Origin: Corynebacterium accolens
Lineage (GTDB): Bacteria > Actinomycetota > Actinomycetes > Mycobacteriales > Mycobacteriaceae
NCBI RefSeq assembly: GCF_030515985.1
Contig: NZ_CP100376.1
Span: forward strand, 1,671,535-1,678,148
Reading direction: 5' to 3'
Length of the DNA stretch: 6,614 nt
Translations under genes and position numbers: made by a program
Shown: positions 1 to 5,734 of the stretch, piece after piece
Position numbering within the stretch: the stretch's first letter is position 1
Layout: every line of letters starts with the position of its first letter
Notes under the pieces: generated by a model
Told to the model about the DNA's origin: nothing
Database searches by the model: none
What the model saw: the letters and a program-made list of their open reading frames with translations, nothing else

Positions 1-89
1 TGTTCTTCTACTTCGCGCCCATCTTGTACGGCTTCATCATCCCGGAATCGTGGTACCAATCCATGATGTGGTTGCCCAGCTGGAAATAG
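1..89 (+). CDS. pmt: Protein O-mannosyltransferase (Pmt), C-terminal end only
   Basis: Only the last 28 codons and the TAG stop (87-89) lie in the window; the reading frame begins at base 3 and runs off the left edge. The peptide starts FFYFAPILYGF, a hydrophobic last membrane helix, and ends MMWLPSWK. The short tail with a Met-Trp-Leu-Pro-Ser-Trp-basic ending is typical of the C-terminal four-helix domain of actinobacterial dolichyl-phosphate-mannose--protein mannosyltransferases. Family knowledge: Pmt transfers mannose from polyprenyl-phosphate mannose to Ser/Thr of proteins as they are exported through the Sec pathway, and acts in the plasma membrane. A pmt gene near galU and moeA1 also fits mycobacterial gene order (Rv1002c). 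Its stop lies 20 nt from the stop of the convergent zinc-finger gene, and no hairpin terminator is evident in that gap. The call rests on a short tail plus context, so another multi-helix membrane protein cannot be fully excluded. Confidence 0.75.
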   Translation, partial: FFYFAPILYGFIIPESWYQSMMWLPSWK

Positions 90-109
90 CTCGCAGAACC
101 TCGTTCGCC

Positions 110-811
110 TTAGTGCGGCTGCGCGTTCAGGGATTTCCACCACGCGCGCACCAGGTAGCCCTTCTCGGCCGCCCACGCCCAGCCCAGGCTCATGGTCGAT
201 AGCGCGGTAGCGATGAGCAAATAGACCTGCTCCATGGTGACGGTACCCAGCGCAATATCGCGCACGCCAAAGCCAAAAAGAAACGCAAACATCGTGGCGG
301 ATACCGGGAACAGCCCGGTCACAGAGGCTGGGCGCCACGCGCTCCACAGCAGTCCGCACGCCATGCCAAAGCGCACGGCCGCGCCCTCCATCAGCAGGTT
401 GGCGCGCTCCGGGTCGGCTGCCGGATCCAGCACCGAGCCCTCTGCGCCCATGGGCCCTAGGCCGGAGGCGCGTACCACCTGCACGATGGCCCACACCGCA
501 AAGACAAGCCCCATGGCCACCAAGGCGATGCGCGCCACCGTGAGGTTGGCCTGCCTGGCGCTCGAGGCCCGCTTCCACTCCGGTTCTACACCTGCGAGGA
601 TCACCTCTGACAGATCGGTCGGTGGCGCCATGCCGGAGTCCGCCGGTTCCACGAAGCTTAAGGAGCGCGATAGCGCCGCTGCCTTATCGCGAAAGGCCCG
701 GCACTCCGCGCAGTGTTCTAGGTGGGCGTCGATGACATCGGCGGAAAGCTCCGCGTCTTCCCCATCCAGTTGGGCGGAAATCGCCGCTTGTACTTGGCTA
801 TGCGTCAACAT
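110..811 (-). CDS. Putative membrane anti-sigma factor with N-terminal zf-HC2 zinc finger
   Basis: This 233-residue protein begins with an anti-sigma-like zinc finger: H30-x3-C34-x2-C37 in the context AHLEHCAEC, preceded by LDGE (15-18), the usual pattern of ZAS/zf-HC2 anti-sigma domains. A linker of about 50 residues follows, then about four hydrophobic segments at roughly 92-113, 144-160, 165-184 and 194-213, and a short charged C-terminus. Family knowledge: such proteins hold an ECF sigma factor at the membrane through the cytoplasmic zinc-finger domain. Classical members have one membrane helix, so four suggests a sensory or structural membrane domain, similar in layout to the mycobacterial Rv0093c type (comparison from memory). 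No sigma factor gene is in the window, so the partner is unknown. ATG at 811 lies inside the end of doxX with a 14-nt overlap, implying co-transcription and translational coupling. An AGGG sits about 9 nt upstream. The gene ends 20 nt from pmt, tail to tail. The domain call is firm; anti-sigma function is inferred. Confidence 0.72.
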   Translation of the reverse strand: MLTHSQVQAAISAQLDGEDAELSADVIDAHLEHCAECRAFRDKAAALSRSLSFVEPADSGMAPPTDLSEVILAGVEPEWKRASSARQANLTVARIALVAMGLVFAVWAIVQVVRASGLGPMGAEGSVLDPAADPERANLLMEGAAVRFGMACGLLWSAWRPASVTGLFPVSATMFAFLFGFGVRDIALGTVTMEQVYLLIATALSTMSLGWAWAAEKGYLVRAWWKSLNAQPH

Positions 812-1211
812 TGCTTAACGCCCTATCCAAGCTCGCCCGGCCAGAACCAAAAATGACGATCATCAGCAGGGACATGCACAGCACCAAGGGGTACTCGATG
901 CCGCCGTCGCCAGCAAAAAGGCCATTGCCCCAGTGCACGAAGTACAGCGCGCCCACCATATCCACGGCCAGCGCCGCCGCGGCAAAAGTGGTCAACAAAC
1001 CGATGACGAGGAAGGCGCCACCTACCATTTCCCCGATTGCGGCGGCATAACCGGCAATCTGTGGCTGCGGGATGCCGAGGGCGGAAAACTGCCCTACCGT
1101 CTCATCCATTCCGTCCATGAACATCTTGTCCACGCCGTGCGCGATAAAAATGAGTCCGAGAACCAACCGAAAAAGCAGCAATGCGGCATCGCGAACGGCA
1201 GGTCTATTCAT
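798..1211 (-). CDS. DoxX family membrane protein
   Basis: The product has 137 residues and four predicted membrane helices at about 8-26, 52-72, 74-92 and 105-123. It carries features typical of DoxX/DoxD-like proteins: an N-terminal FRLVLGLIFIAHGVDKM segment and a GGIEYPLVL stretch before the last helix. The length is normal for the family. Family knowledge: DoxX proteins are small integral membrane proteins linked to thiol or redox homeostasis; in M. tuberculosis a DoxX associates with SodA and SseA in an oxidative-stress complex. The exact reaction is unknown, and those partners are not visible here. ATG at 1211 was chosen because homology begins directly after it. An open frame extends to 1289, but those 26 residues are Arg-rich and unlike a DoxX N-terminus. 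There is no clear ribosome-binding site, so the mRNA may be leaderless. The 3' end overlaps the zinc-finger membrane gene by 14 nt, so the two form an operon and may share a stress-related role (inference). Confidence 0.85.
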   Translation of the reverse strand: MNRPAVRDAALLLFRLVLGLIFIAHGVDKMFMDGMDETVGQFSALGIPQPQIAGYAAAIGEMVGGAFLVIGLLTTFAAAALAVDMVGALYFVHWGNGLFAGDGGIEYPLVLCMSLLMIVIFGSGRASLDRALSNVDA

Positions 1212-1218
1212 GGTCAAT

Positions 1219-1224
1219 AGACTA
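1219..1224 (-). promoter_or_regulatory. Possible -10 element of a leaderless doxX transcript
   Basis: On the minus strand the hexamer TAGTCT ends 7 nt before the ATG of doxX. That is the spacing expected if transcription starts at the A of the start codon, which is common in corynebacteria. It matches three of the four fixed positions of the corynebacterial -10 pattern TANANT. No good -35 box is present at 16-18 nt; TTGGGG is only 13 nt upstream. The absence of a Shine-Dalgarno sequence before this ATG supports a leaderless start. Tentative. Confidence 0.25.
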
Positions 1225-1369
1225 CATCGAATGCCTACCCCAACGCGAAGACGCCACCGCTCCACCCGCTGAGCTCGCAATTTCACCATCTAGCGAGGTA
1301 CGCGCTGCGCCTCATCCGCAATCGCTGCTTCAATGGGAAAGACAAGGAAAATAGGCACTACATACCAAC

Positions 1370-1374
1370 AGGAG
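1370..1374 (+). promoter_or_regulatory. Ribosome-binding site of tag
   Basis: AGGAG lies 8 nt before the ATG at 1383. This strong Shine-Dalgarno sequence at good spacing fixes the tag start and contrasts with the weak or absent sites of the other genes in the window. Confidence 0.8.
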
Positions 1375-1382
1375 AACCTCCC

Positions 1383-2042
1383 ATGGACACTGAAACCACT
1401 ACCGAAGAACGCACCCCGCTGGCCTATGACGCGCACGGGGTAGCCCGCACGCCGTGGGCCGTGACGTCGTCGCTGCTAACGGATTATTACGACACCGAAT
1501 GGGGCCTTCCCATTAGGGACGAGGACGGGCTATTTGAGCGCTTGAGCTTGGAGTCCTTCCAGTCTGGGCTGTCCTGGGCCGTGGTATTAAAAAAGCGCCC
1601 CGCCTTCCGCGAGGCCTTTTGCCACTTTGATCCGGACAAGGTTGCGGAATTCGGCGAGGCCGAGGTGGAGCACTTGCTTGCCGATGCCTCCATTATCCGC
1701 AACGAGACCAAGATCCGCGCCACCATCAATAACGCGAAGGCCACCATTAAACTGCGCGAAAACGGCGGCCTAGCGGATTTCATTTGGAGCTTTCAGCCTG
1801 CAGAAAATACCTACCCCGAGGTTATGGAGGATATCCCGAAGAAGAGCCCCGAGTCGCAGGCCATGTCGCGTGAATTGAAGAAGGCCGGTTTTAAGTTCGT
1901 AGGGCCGGTGACCTGCTTTGCCCTCATGGAGGCCATCGGCATGGTCGATACCCACCTCTTGGGCTCCCACCGCCGGGCTACCTCCGGCGTATGGCCGGAA
2001 GAAACCGAAAAACTCCCCGGAAGCGAGGGAGAAGCTGTCTAA
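1383..2042 (+). CDS. tag: DNA-3-methyladenine glycosylase I (Tag), atypical zinc site
   Basis: This 219-residue cytoplasmic base-excision repair enzyme would remove 3-methyladenine from alkylated DNA, leaving an abasic site. Family blocks are present in order: YYDTEWG (35-41), LFERLSLESFQSGLSW (50-65), LKKRPAFREAF (about 69-79), IIRNETKI (about 103-110), FKFVGPVTCFALMEAIGMV and a final DTHLLG. E57 and W65 align with E. coli Glu38 and Trp46, which contact the methylated base, and Y35 with Tyr16. However, E. coli Tyr13 aligns with L32, and the zinc ligands Cys4, His17 and Cys179 align with T23, Y36 and S195; only H191 (His175) is kept. The structural zinc that clips the N- and C-termini together is therefore probably absent. 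About 20 extra N-terminal residues and a polar tail (about 203-219) frame the core. The start is set by AGGAG 8 nt upstream. The TAA stop directly abuts the stop of glpR on the other strand. Family assignment is secure; activity with this altered pocket is an inference. Confidence 0.92.
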   Translation: MDTETTTEERTPLAYDAHGVARTPWAVTSSLLTDYYDTEWGLPIRDEDGLFERLSLESFQSGLSWAVVLKKRPAFREAFCHFDPDKVAEFGEAEVEHLLADASIIRNETKIRATINNAKATIKLRENGGLADFIWSFQPAENTYPEVMEDIPKKSPESQAMSRELKKAGFKFVGPVTCFALMEAIGMVDTHLLGSHRRATSGVWPEETEKLPGSEGEAV

Positions 2043-3494
2043 TTAACCCGCGCGGCGAGCGGCCAGGTCATCGCGGCGCCCTACCCCATCGGGCCCGGCG
2101 TGCGGGCCATCAAAGTCACCGTCTTCATCATCGCTGTAGCTTAAGGGAAGGTGCTCAAAGTCGGGGCTTTCATCGTCGATTTCGACGACGACCGCACCCG
2201 GCCGGCGCAGGTTGCGGGGGATCTTTAGCGCCTCATCATCGGTATTGTGAACGCCCAACCGCGCCCGGCGCAGGTGCTTTACCCGGCGGCGCAACAGTGC
2301 TTGTTCTTGGCGGACTTGCGCGCGCAGCGCCACCAAATAGGTGCCGGTCAGGACACCGACGATGCCTGCCAGCCACCAGGTCCATCCACCGGCCACAATC
2401 CCCAAGGCCACGGTGAGGACCACGGCGATGGCTAGGCCAATGAGCGTGCGCTGGCGGCGCTGGTAGCGCGTAGCGGACTTCTCCTTATCCGCCACTGGGT
2501 CCCATCCACCGCGGCCAAGGCGGCGCTGAGCAAAAGCTACCTCGTCCTCAGAAAGGTCTGTATTCAGCGCCGCGTCCTCGGAGCCCTGGGCACCGTACTC
2601 ATCGGCTCCGGCCGATTCCTCGGCTGCACCGTCGTTGTCTGCCTCTTCCGAATCGGTCTCTGCGGTGTCCGTTTCTTCGGCATCGATAACTGGGGCGGGA
2701 TCGACCGCACCTGGGTACATCAGGTCTACCGGGGAAGTATAGGTCTCGTCGTAGTCGTACGCGTCCTCGGCAATGTCTTCGGTCGCCGGCGCGGTGAAGG
2801 ACTCGGTGGAATCGGCAGCCACATTCCTGCGGCGGCGCTTGCGCTTTGCACCACCTTCTTCGCCAACGCGCTCATCATCTTCGAGCAAGACATCATCGGC
2901 ATCGTCTGCGTCCGCATCCGCATCATCGGAAGCGGTGGCCGTGCGCGCGCCATCGGCGTCAGCGGTGGAACCATTTGATTCAGCGGCAGCGGCCGGAGCC
3001 GCGGATTCCTCAATGACTTCACCCTCGATGGTCTCTGCCTGCCCCTCTGCCTGGGTGACCTGCTCGTCGCGCGCGTCAGCCTCGTCCTCGTCGGCGGAGC
3101 GGTATGCACGGCCACCTACGCCAAAGGGTTGCGCTCGGGCGCGGCGGGCCGCGCCAGCAATGGTCCGCGACTGCGCTCGGGAAGCGCGGTCCTCTGCTTC
3201 GTCATCGATCAGCACGTCATCGACGTCTGCCTCGCTGTCCGGGTCCTCAGCGGCAGCGGATACAACCTCGTAGTCGTGGTCTTCATCCGAGCCGCTGCGG
3301 TGGACATCATCGGCCCGCAAGCGCGGGCGGCGGCGGCCGGCGACATTGCCGGAATCGCCGGAAAAGAGCACGCGGGTATCCTCAAAGGCCTCGCCGGTAT
3401 GGCTCATCGGGCGATTGCTCCTGCCCAATAGCCACGGCGCGAGCACGAAGAGCCACACCACGATGATTGCAATAACTGGCACAGCTGTGGACAC
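2043..3494 (-). CDS. glpR: GlpR/SepX-like divisome membrane receptor
   Basis: This 483-residue protein has an unusual layout. A membrane helix lies at about 5-23 (VPVIAIIVVWLFVLAPWLL). A long, very acidic low-complexity region follows (about 60-315), broken by a basic run KRKRRRR at 217-223. Then come an ordered-looking island RRLGRGGWDP (324-333), a membrane hairpin at about 350-368 and 371-390, a basic helix (391-412) and a partly acidic tail. With the N-terminus outside, the long region and tail would be cytoplasmic. This is the architecture of Streptomyces SepX, mycobacterial Rv0996 and C. glutamicum GlpR. Known for the family: GlpR is the membrane receptor of the gephyrin-like protein Glp and takes part in FtsZ-ring organisation and polar growth control. 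The gene for Glp lies two genes upstream. The start is GTG at 3494, directly preceded by an in-frame TAA. AAGGGAAGG lies 10 nt upstream. A 145-nt gap separates it from the acetyltransferase gene, so it may have its own promoter. The family is identified by architecture and synteny, not a database match. Confidence 0.82.
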   Translation of the reverse strand: MSTAVPVIAIIVVWLFVLAPWLLGRSNRPMSHTGEAFEDTRVLFSGDSGNVAGRRRPRLRADDVHRSGSDEDHDYEVVSAAAEDPDSEADVDDVLIDDEAEDRASRAQSRTIAGAARRARAQPFGVGGRAYRSADEDEADARDEQVTQAEGQAETIEGEVIEESAAPAAAAESNGSTADADGARTATASDDADADADDADDVLLEDDERVGEEGGAKRKRRRRNVAADSTESFTAPATEDIAEDAYDYDETYTSPVDLMYPGAVDPAPVIDAEETDTAETDSEEADNDGAAEESAGADEYGAQGSEDAALNTDLSEDEVAFAQRRLGRGGWDPVADKEKSATRYQRRQRTLIGLAIAVVLTVALGIVAGGWTWWLAGIVGVLTGTYLVALRAQVRQEQALLRRRVKHLRRARLGVHNTDDEALKIPRNLRRPGAVVVEIDDESPDFEHLPLSYSDDEDGDFDGPHAGPDGVGRRDDLAARRAG

Positions 3495-3504
3495 GACTTA
3501 AGGA

Positions 3505-3513
3505 CCTTCCCTT
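3505..3513 (-). promoter_or_regulatory. Probable ribosome-binding site of glpR
   Basis: On the minus strand AAGGGAAGG ends 10 nt before the GTG start. Because an in-frame TAA directly precedes that GTG, and the membrane helix starts five codons later, this purine-rich run supports GTG as the true start. Confidence 0.5.
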
Positions 3514-3533
3514 GGGGTGCAGATGATTACTCC

Positions 3534-3539
3534 ACTCTA
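3534..3539 (-). promoter_or_regulatory. Candidate -10 box for glpR
   Basis: TAGAGT on the minus strand fits the corynebacterial -10 pattern TANANT and would start transcription near 3527, giving a leader of about 30 nt that includes the purine-rich ribosome-binding site. A second fit, TAAAGT, lies at 3554-3559, with TTGTAA 20 nt upstream of it. Neither has a well-placed -35 box. The gap is visibly more AT-rich than the flanking genes, as expected for a promoter region, but the choice of box is uncertain. Confidence 0.3.
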
Positions 3540-3597
3540 ATCACCAAAACCGCACTTTAGGGGCCACAGAAGCTGTAAATTACAATGTTGTTACTTA

Positions 3598-3644
3598 TGT
3601 GAAAATTGAGAAAGCATTACTTGGATTTAGGGATGATTTTCACA
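3598..3644. repeat. 9-bp perfect inverted repeat over the end of the rimJ-like gene
   Basis: TGTGAAAAT (3598-3606) and ATTTTCACA (3636-3644) are exact reverse complements separated by 29 nt. The right arm covers the TGA stop (3640-3642) of the acetyltransferase gene. The arms are AT-rich and not followed by a T-run on the minus strand, so this is not a classical intrinsic terminator. It could be a weak hairpin limiting read-through into glpR, a pair of protein-binding half-sites, or chance. Confidence 0.4.
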
Positions 3645-4350
3645 CCAAACGCCTAGCTTGGTGCAGCCGCTCAACCGCCGTGGATGAGAAGTCTTCCTTG
3701 ACTAAGGCCACGAAATGGTGATCCCGCCAGGCGCCATCTATATGCAGGTTGCGGCGCAAATACCCCTCGGAGCGAAAGCCGTTGGCACCTAGCACGCGCC
3801 CGGAGGCGGGGTTTTGTTCCAGGTAAGTGGCGGTCACTCGGTGCAGGCCTACCCGCCCAAAGGCGTGATCCACGCCCAGGGCGGTGGCCGCGGTGGCAAC
3901 GCCAGCGCCCTGCACAGCGGAATAAACCCAATAGCCGATCCAACAATCTCGAATACTGCCGTGTTGAATATTGCCGAGCGTTACCTGGCCGGCAAACTTT
4001 CCCTCGAGCTCGATAGCCAGGGGGATCACCTGCGCATCGCGCGCGGAGTTGCGCAGAAAAATGAGGTAATTCCACCAGGCCTGCGAGCTGTGGGCCTCTG
4101 CCCAAGTGGTCGCTTGGGTCGGCTCCACCGGCCGGAGCAAAGCTTCGTCCTCAATGCGCTGGCGCCGCCACTCGGGACCATCCGAGCGCAGCAAGGGGCG
4201 CAGCCGCAACCGCCCACCAGACGGCAGCGCCCCCGAGGGAGGAAGCTGCACCGTCGGCGTCGCCTCCGGCCAACCGGGGTGCAGATCATCGGTCGGCCCG
4301 GTGACTGGATGGCGCAGCTTGGCTGCGGCGGTACCGAAGGGGTCAAGCAT
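3640..4350 (-). CDS. rimJ: GNAT acetyltransferase, RimJ/RimL type
   Basis: The product has 236 residues. After a Pro-rich N-terminal stretch of about 45 residues comes a GNAT fold: LRLRPLLRSD (48-57) as first strand, IGYWVYSAVQGAGVAT (138-153) containing the acetyl-CoA loop Q147-G-A-G-V-A, GLHRVTATYLEQNPAS (168-183), RVLGANGF (185-192) and a final INGRW-like segment HIDGAWRDHHF (203-213). These are hallmarks of the RimJ/RimL branch, which acetylates protein N-termini, including those of ribosomal proteins; corynebacterial and mycobacterial members are named rimJ mainly by similarity, and their substrate is not established. ATG (4348-4350) overlaps the stop of glp by one base as TAATG, with no evident ribosome-binding site, so translation is probably coupled to glp. 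Its fixed position between glp and glpR suggests a role tied to that module, possibly acetylating one of its proteins (inference). The gene ends in TGA inside one arm of an inverted repeat. Confidence 0.85.
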   Translation of the reverse strand: MLDPFGTAAAKLRHPVTGPTDDLHPGWPEATPTVQLPPSGALPSGGRLRLRPLLRSDGPEWRRQRIEDEALLRPVEPTQATTWAEAHSSQAWWNYLIFLRNSARDAQVIPLAIELEGKFAGQVTLGNIQHGSIRDCWIGYWVYSAVQGAGVATAATALGVDHAFGRVGLHRVTATYLEQNPASGRVLGANGFRSEGYLRRNLHIDGAWRDHHFVALVKEDFSSTAVERLHQARRLV

Positions 4351-5684
4351 TAGCTGCGCTGGGTGAGGAATAAGACGTCAACAACATCGCCCGGGCGGAT
4401 CTCGGTGACTTCCTCTGGCACTCGAATCATTGCATTGGCCTCAGAGAGTCCTGCCAGAAGGTGGGCTGGCGCGCCGGTCGCACCTCCAAGACCCTCGACC
4501 AGGTAATCGGCGGTTTCGGCATCGCGCATCAAGCGGGCACGGATGAAACCACGGCGCCCTGGGCGGGAATCAATGTGGTTCAGTGCGCGGGCCCGGACCA
4601 CCCGGCGGTGGGCATTGCGCTTGCCCAGGGCCAGGCGAATCAAGGGGCGAATGTAAATTTCGAAAATAACCAGCGACGATACCGGGTTCGAGGGAAGGAG
4701 GAACGTAGGGATGCGCTCATCTCCTACCAGCCCAAAGCCTTGCACGGATCCTGGGTGCATGGCCACGCGGGAAGTATCGATATCGCCGATTTCTGCCAGG
4801 ATCTCCCGGATCTGTTCGGCACCGGCACCACCAACGGCACCGGTGATGACGAGCGCCTCGCTGCGCGTGATGTGGGTTTCTAGCACTTCCCGGATGCGGC
4901 GGGGTTCGCCTTCGGCAATGCCCACGCGGACCACGTCCGCCCCCGCTTCTTTTGCGGCGGCGGCCAAGGAGTAGGAGTTCACGTCAAAGACTTGGCCCAG
5001 GCCCGGTTCCTTGTCCACATCGACGAGCTCGCGACCGAAGGACACGATGGTCACGCGGGGCTGCGGATAAACCAGCACCTTGGAGCGCCCCACGGCGGCC
5101 AGCAGGCCAATCTGCGCCGGGCCAAGGACGGTGCCAGAGGATACGGCGACATCGCCGGGCTGGATATCGTCGCCCACGCGGCGGACGAAATCGCCCGAGC
5201 GCACCGTCCGGTGCGCCGTGATGCGCTTGCGGCCGCGGTCGGTCCACTCGAGGGGCAGGACGGCATCGGCAAGCGTGGGCAAGGGCGCGCCCGTATAGAC
5301 CCGCACGGCCTGCTTGGGCTGCAGGCGCAGCGGCTGCTTCGAACCGGCCGGAACCTCACCGACGACGGGCAAGGAACGCTCGACCTCGGGTTGGGCGGGC
5401 TGCGCGGCGGCGTCCTCGGCCTGCTCGGCAGACCCCTCCCCTTCGCTGCTTTCCTGGTCCTGATTCTTCGGGCGGCGCACCTTCAGCCCTCGCTCGCCGC
5501 CGATATCAACCGCGCGAACTGCGTACCCATCGATGGCTGCCTGGGGAAAGCCCGGTAGAGGCTGATAGGCCTGCACCTGCTCGGCGCACATTAACCCCAG
5601 CGCATTAGAAATGCTCATCCGCACCGGCTCCGGGGTCGTCGCCGCATCAGTAACCAGCGCCAACTGGTCATCAACTGAACGCAT
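4350..5684 (-). CDS. glp: Gephyrin-like divisome protein Glp (MoeA family, active site degenerate)
   Basis: This 444-residue MoeA-fold protein begins MRSVDDQLALV, contains LPGFPQAAIDGYAVR (43-57), TGAPLPTLADAVLP (131-144), DVNSY (234-238), VITGAVGGAG (279-288), HPGSVQGFG (310-318), LLPSNPVSSL (329-338) and ends PGDVVDVLFL (431-440). Routine annotation would be molybdopterin molybdotransferase. However, the MoeA motif GGVSVG-x-x-D reads GAVGGAGAEQ, PGKP reads PGSV, and GNPVS reads SNPVS, whereas D52 of the DGYA motif is kept. These changes match, from memory, mycobacterial MoeA1 (Rv0994) and C. glutamicum Glp, a repurposed molybdotransferase that joins FtsZ to the membrane receptor GlpR. The downstream receptor-like gene supports this reading. 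Residues 74-103 form a Glu/Gln/Ala-rich insert in the family's variable domain. ATG at 5684 was preferred to GTG at 5747 because homology starts there; the ribosome-binding site is weak. galU ends 73 nt upstream, and the acetyltransferase start overlaps this stop. Residual enzyme activity cannot be excluded from sequence. Confidence 0.88.
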   Translation of the reverse strand: MRSVDDQLALVTDAATTPEPVRMSISNALGLMCAEQVQAYQPLPGFPQAAIDGYAVRAVDIGGERGLKVRRPKNQDQESSEGEGSAEQAEDAAAQPAQPEVERSLPVVGEVPAGSKQPLRLQPKQAVRVYTGAPLPTLADAVLPLEWTDRGRKRITAHRTVRSGDFVRRVGDDIQPGDVAVSSGTVLGPAQIGLLAAVGRSKVLVYPQPRVTIVSFGRELVDVDKEPGLGQVFDVNSYSLAAAAKEAGADVVRVGIAEGEPRRIREVLETHITRSEALVITGAVGGAGAEQIREILAEIGDIDTSRVAMHPGSVQGFGLVGDERIPTFLLPSNPVSSLVIFEIYIRPLIRLALGKRNAHRRVVRARALNHIDSRPGRRGFIRARLMRDAETADYLVEGLGGATGAPAHLLAGLSEANAMIRVPEEVTEIRPGDVVDVLFLTQRS

Positions 5685-5734
5685 ACGGTCTCTGCCCGCC
5701 CTTTCTTCTTGCCCTTTTACCTTGCTGCCCTCAA

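Larger units (their letters stand above)
1212..1382. other. Divergent spacer between doxX and tag
   Basis: This 171-nt gap separates two genes that read away from each other, so it must hold promoters for both. Apart from the possible doxX -10 hexamer and the tag ribosome-binding site, no strong promoter, operator or hairpin could be identified by eye. The first 78 nt beyond the doxX start (1212-1289) remain open in the doxX frame, but the encoded residues do not look like protein from this family. Confidence 0.5.

Noticed and set aside
234..818. 194-codon open frame on the plus strand opposite the zinc-finger gene
   Set aside because: The minus-strand frame has a clear zinc finger and membrane helices; this one is low-complexity Ser/Ala/Arg-rich.
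1212..1289. Longer doxX start at 1289, adding 26 residues
   Set aside because: The extension is Arg-rich and precedes the normal DoxX N-terminus; ATG at 1211 fits the family length.
1991..2416. 141-codon Arg/His-rich open frame overlapping the ends of tag and glpR
   Set aside because: Composition is typical of an out-of-frame GC-rich reading, and it spans the ends of two well-supported genes.
2773..3273. 166-codon open frame on the plus strand opposite glpR
   Set aside because: Ser/Ala-rich translation is the mirror of the Asp/Glu/Ala codons of glpR; no start signal or recognisable domain.
4992..5558. 188-codon open frame on the plus strand opposite glp
   Set aside because: Antisense shadow in GC-rich DNA; the opposite strand encodes an unambiguous MoeA-fold protein.
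4350..5684. Molybdenum cofactor biosynthesis as the role of this locus
   Set aside because: Altered active-site motifs, the adjacent receptor-like gene and no other cofactor genes favour the divisome role.
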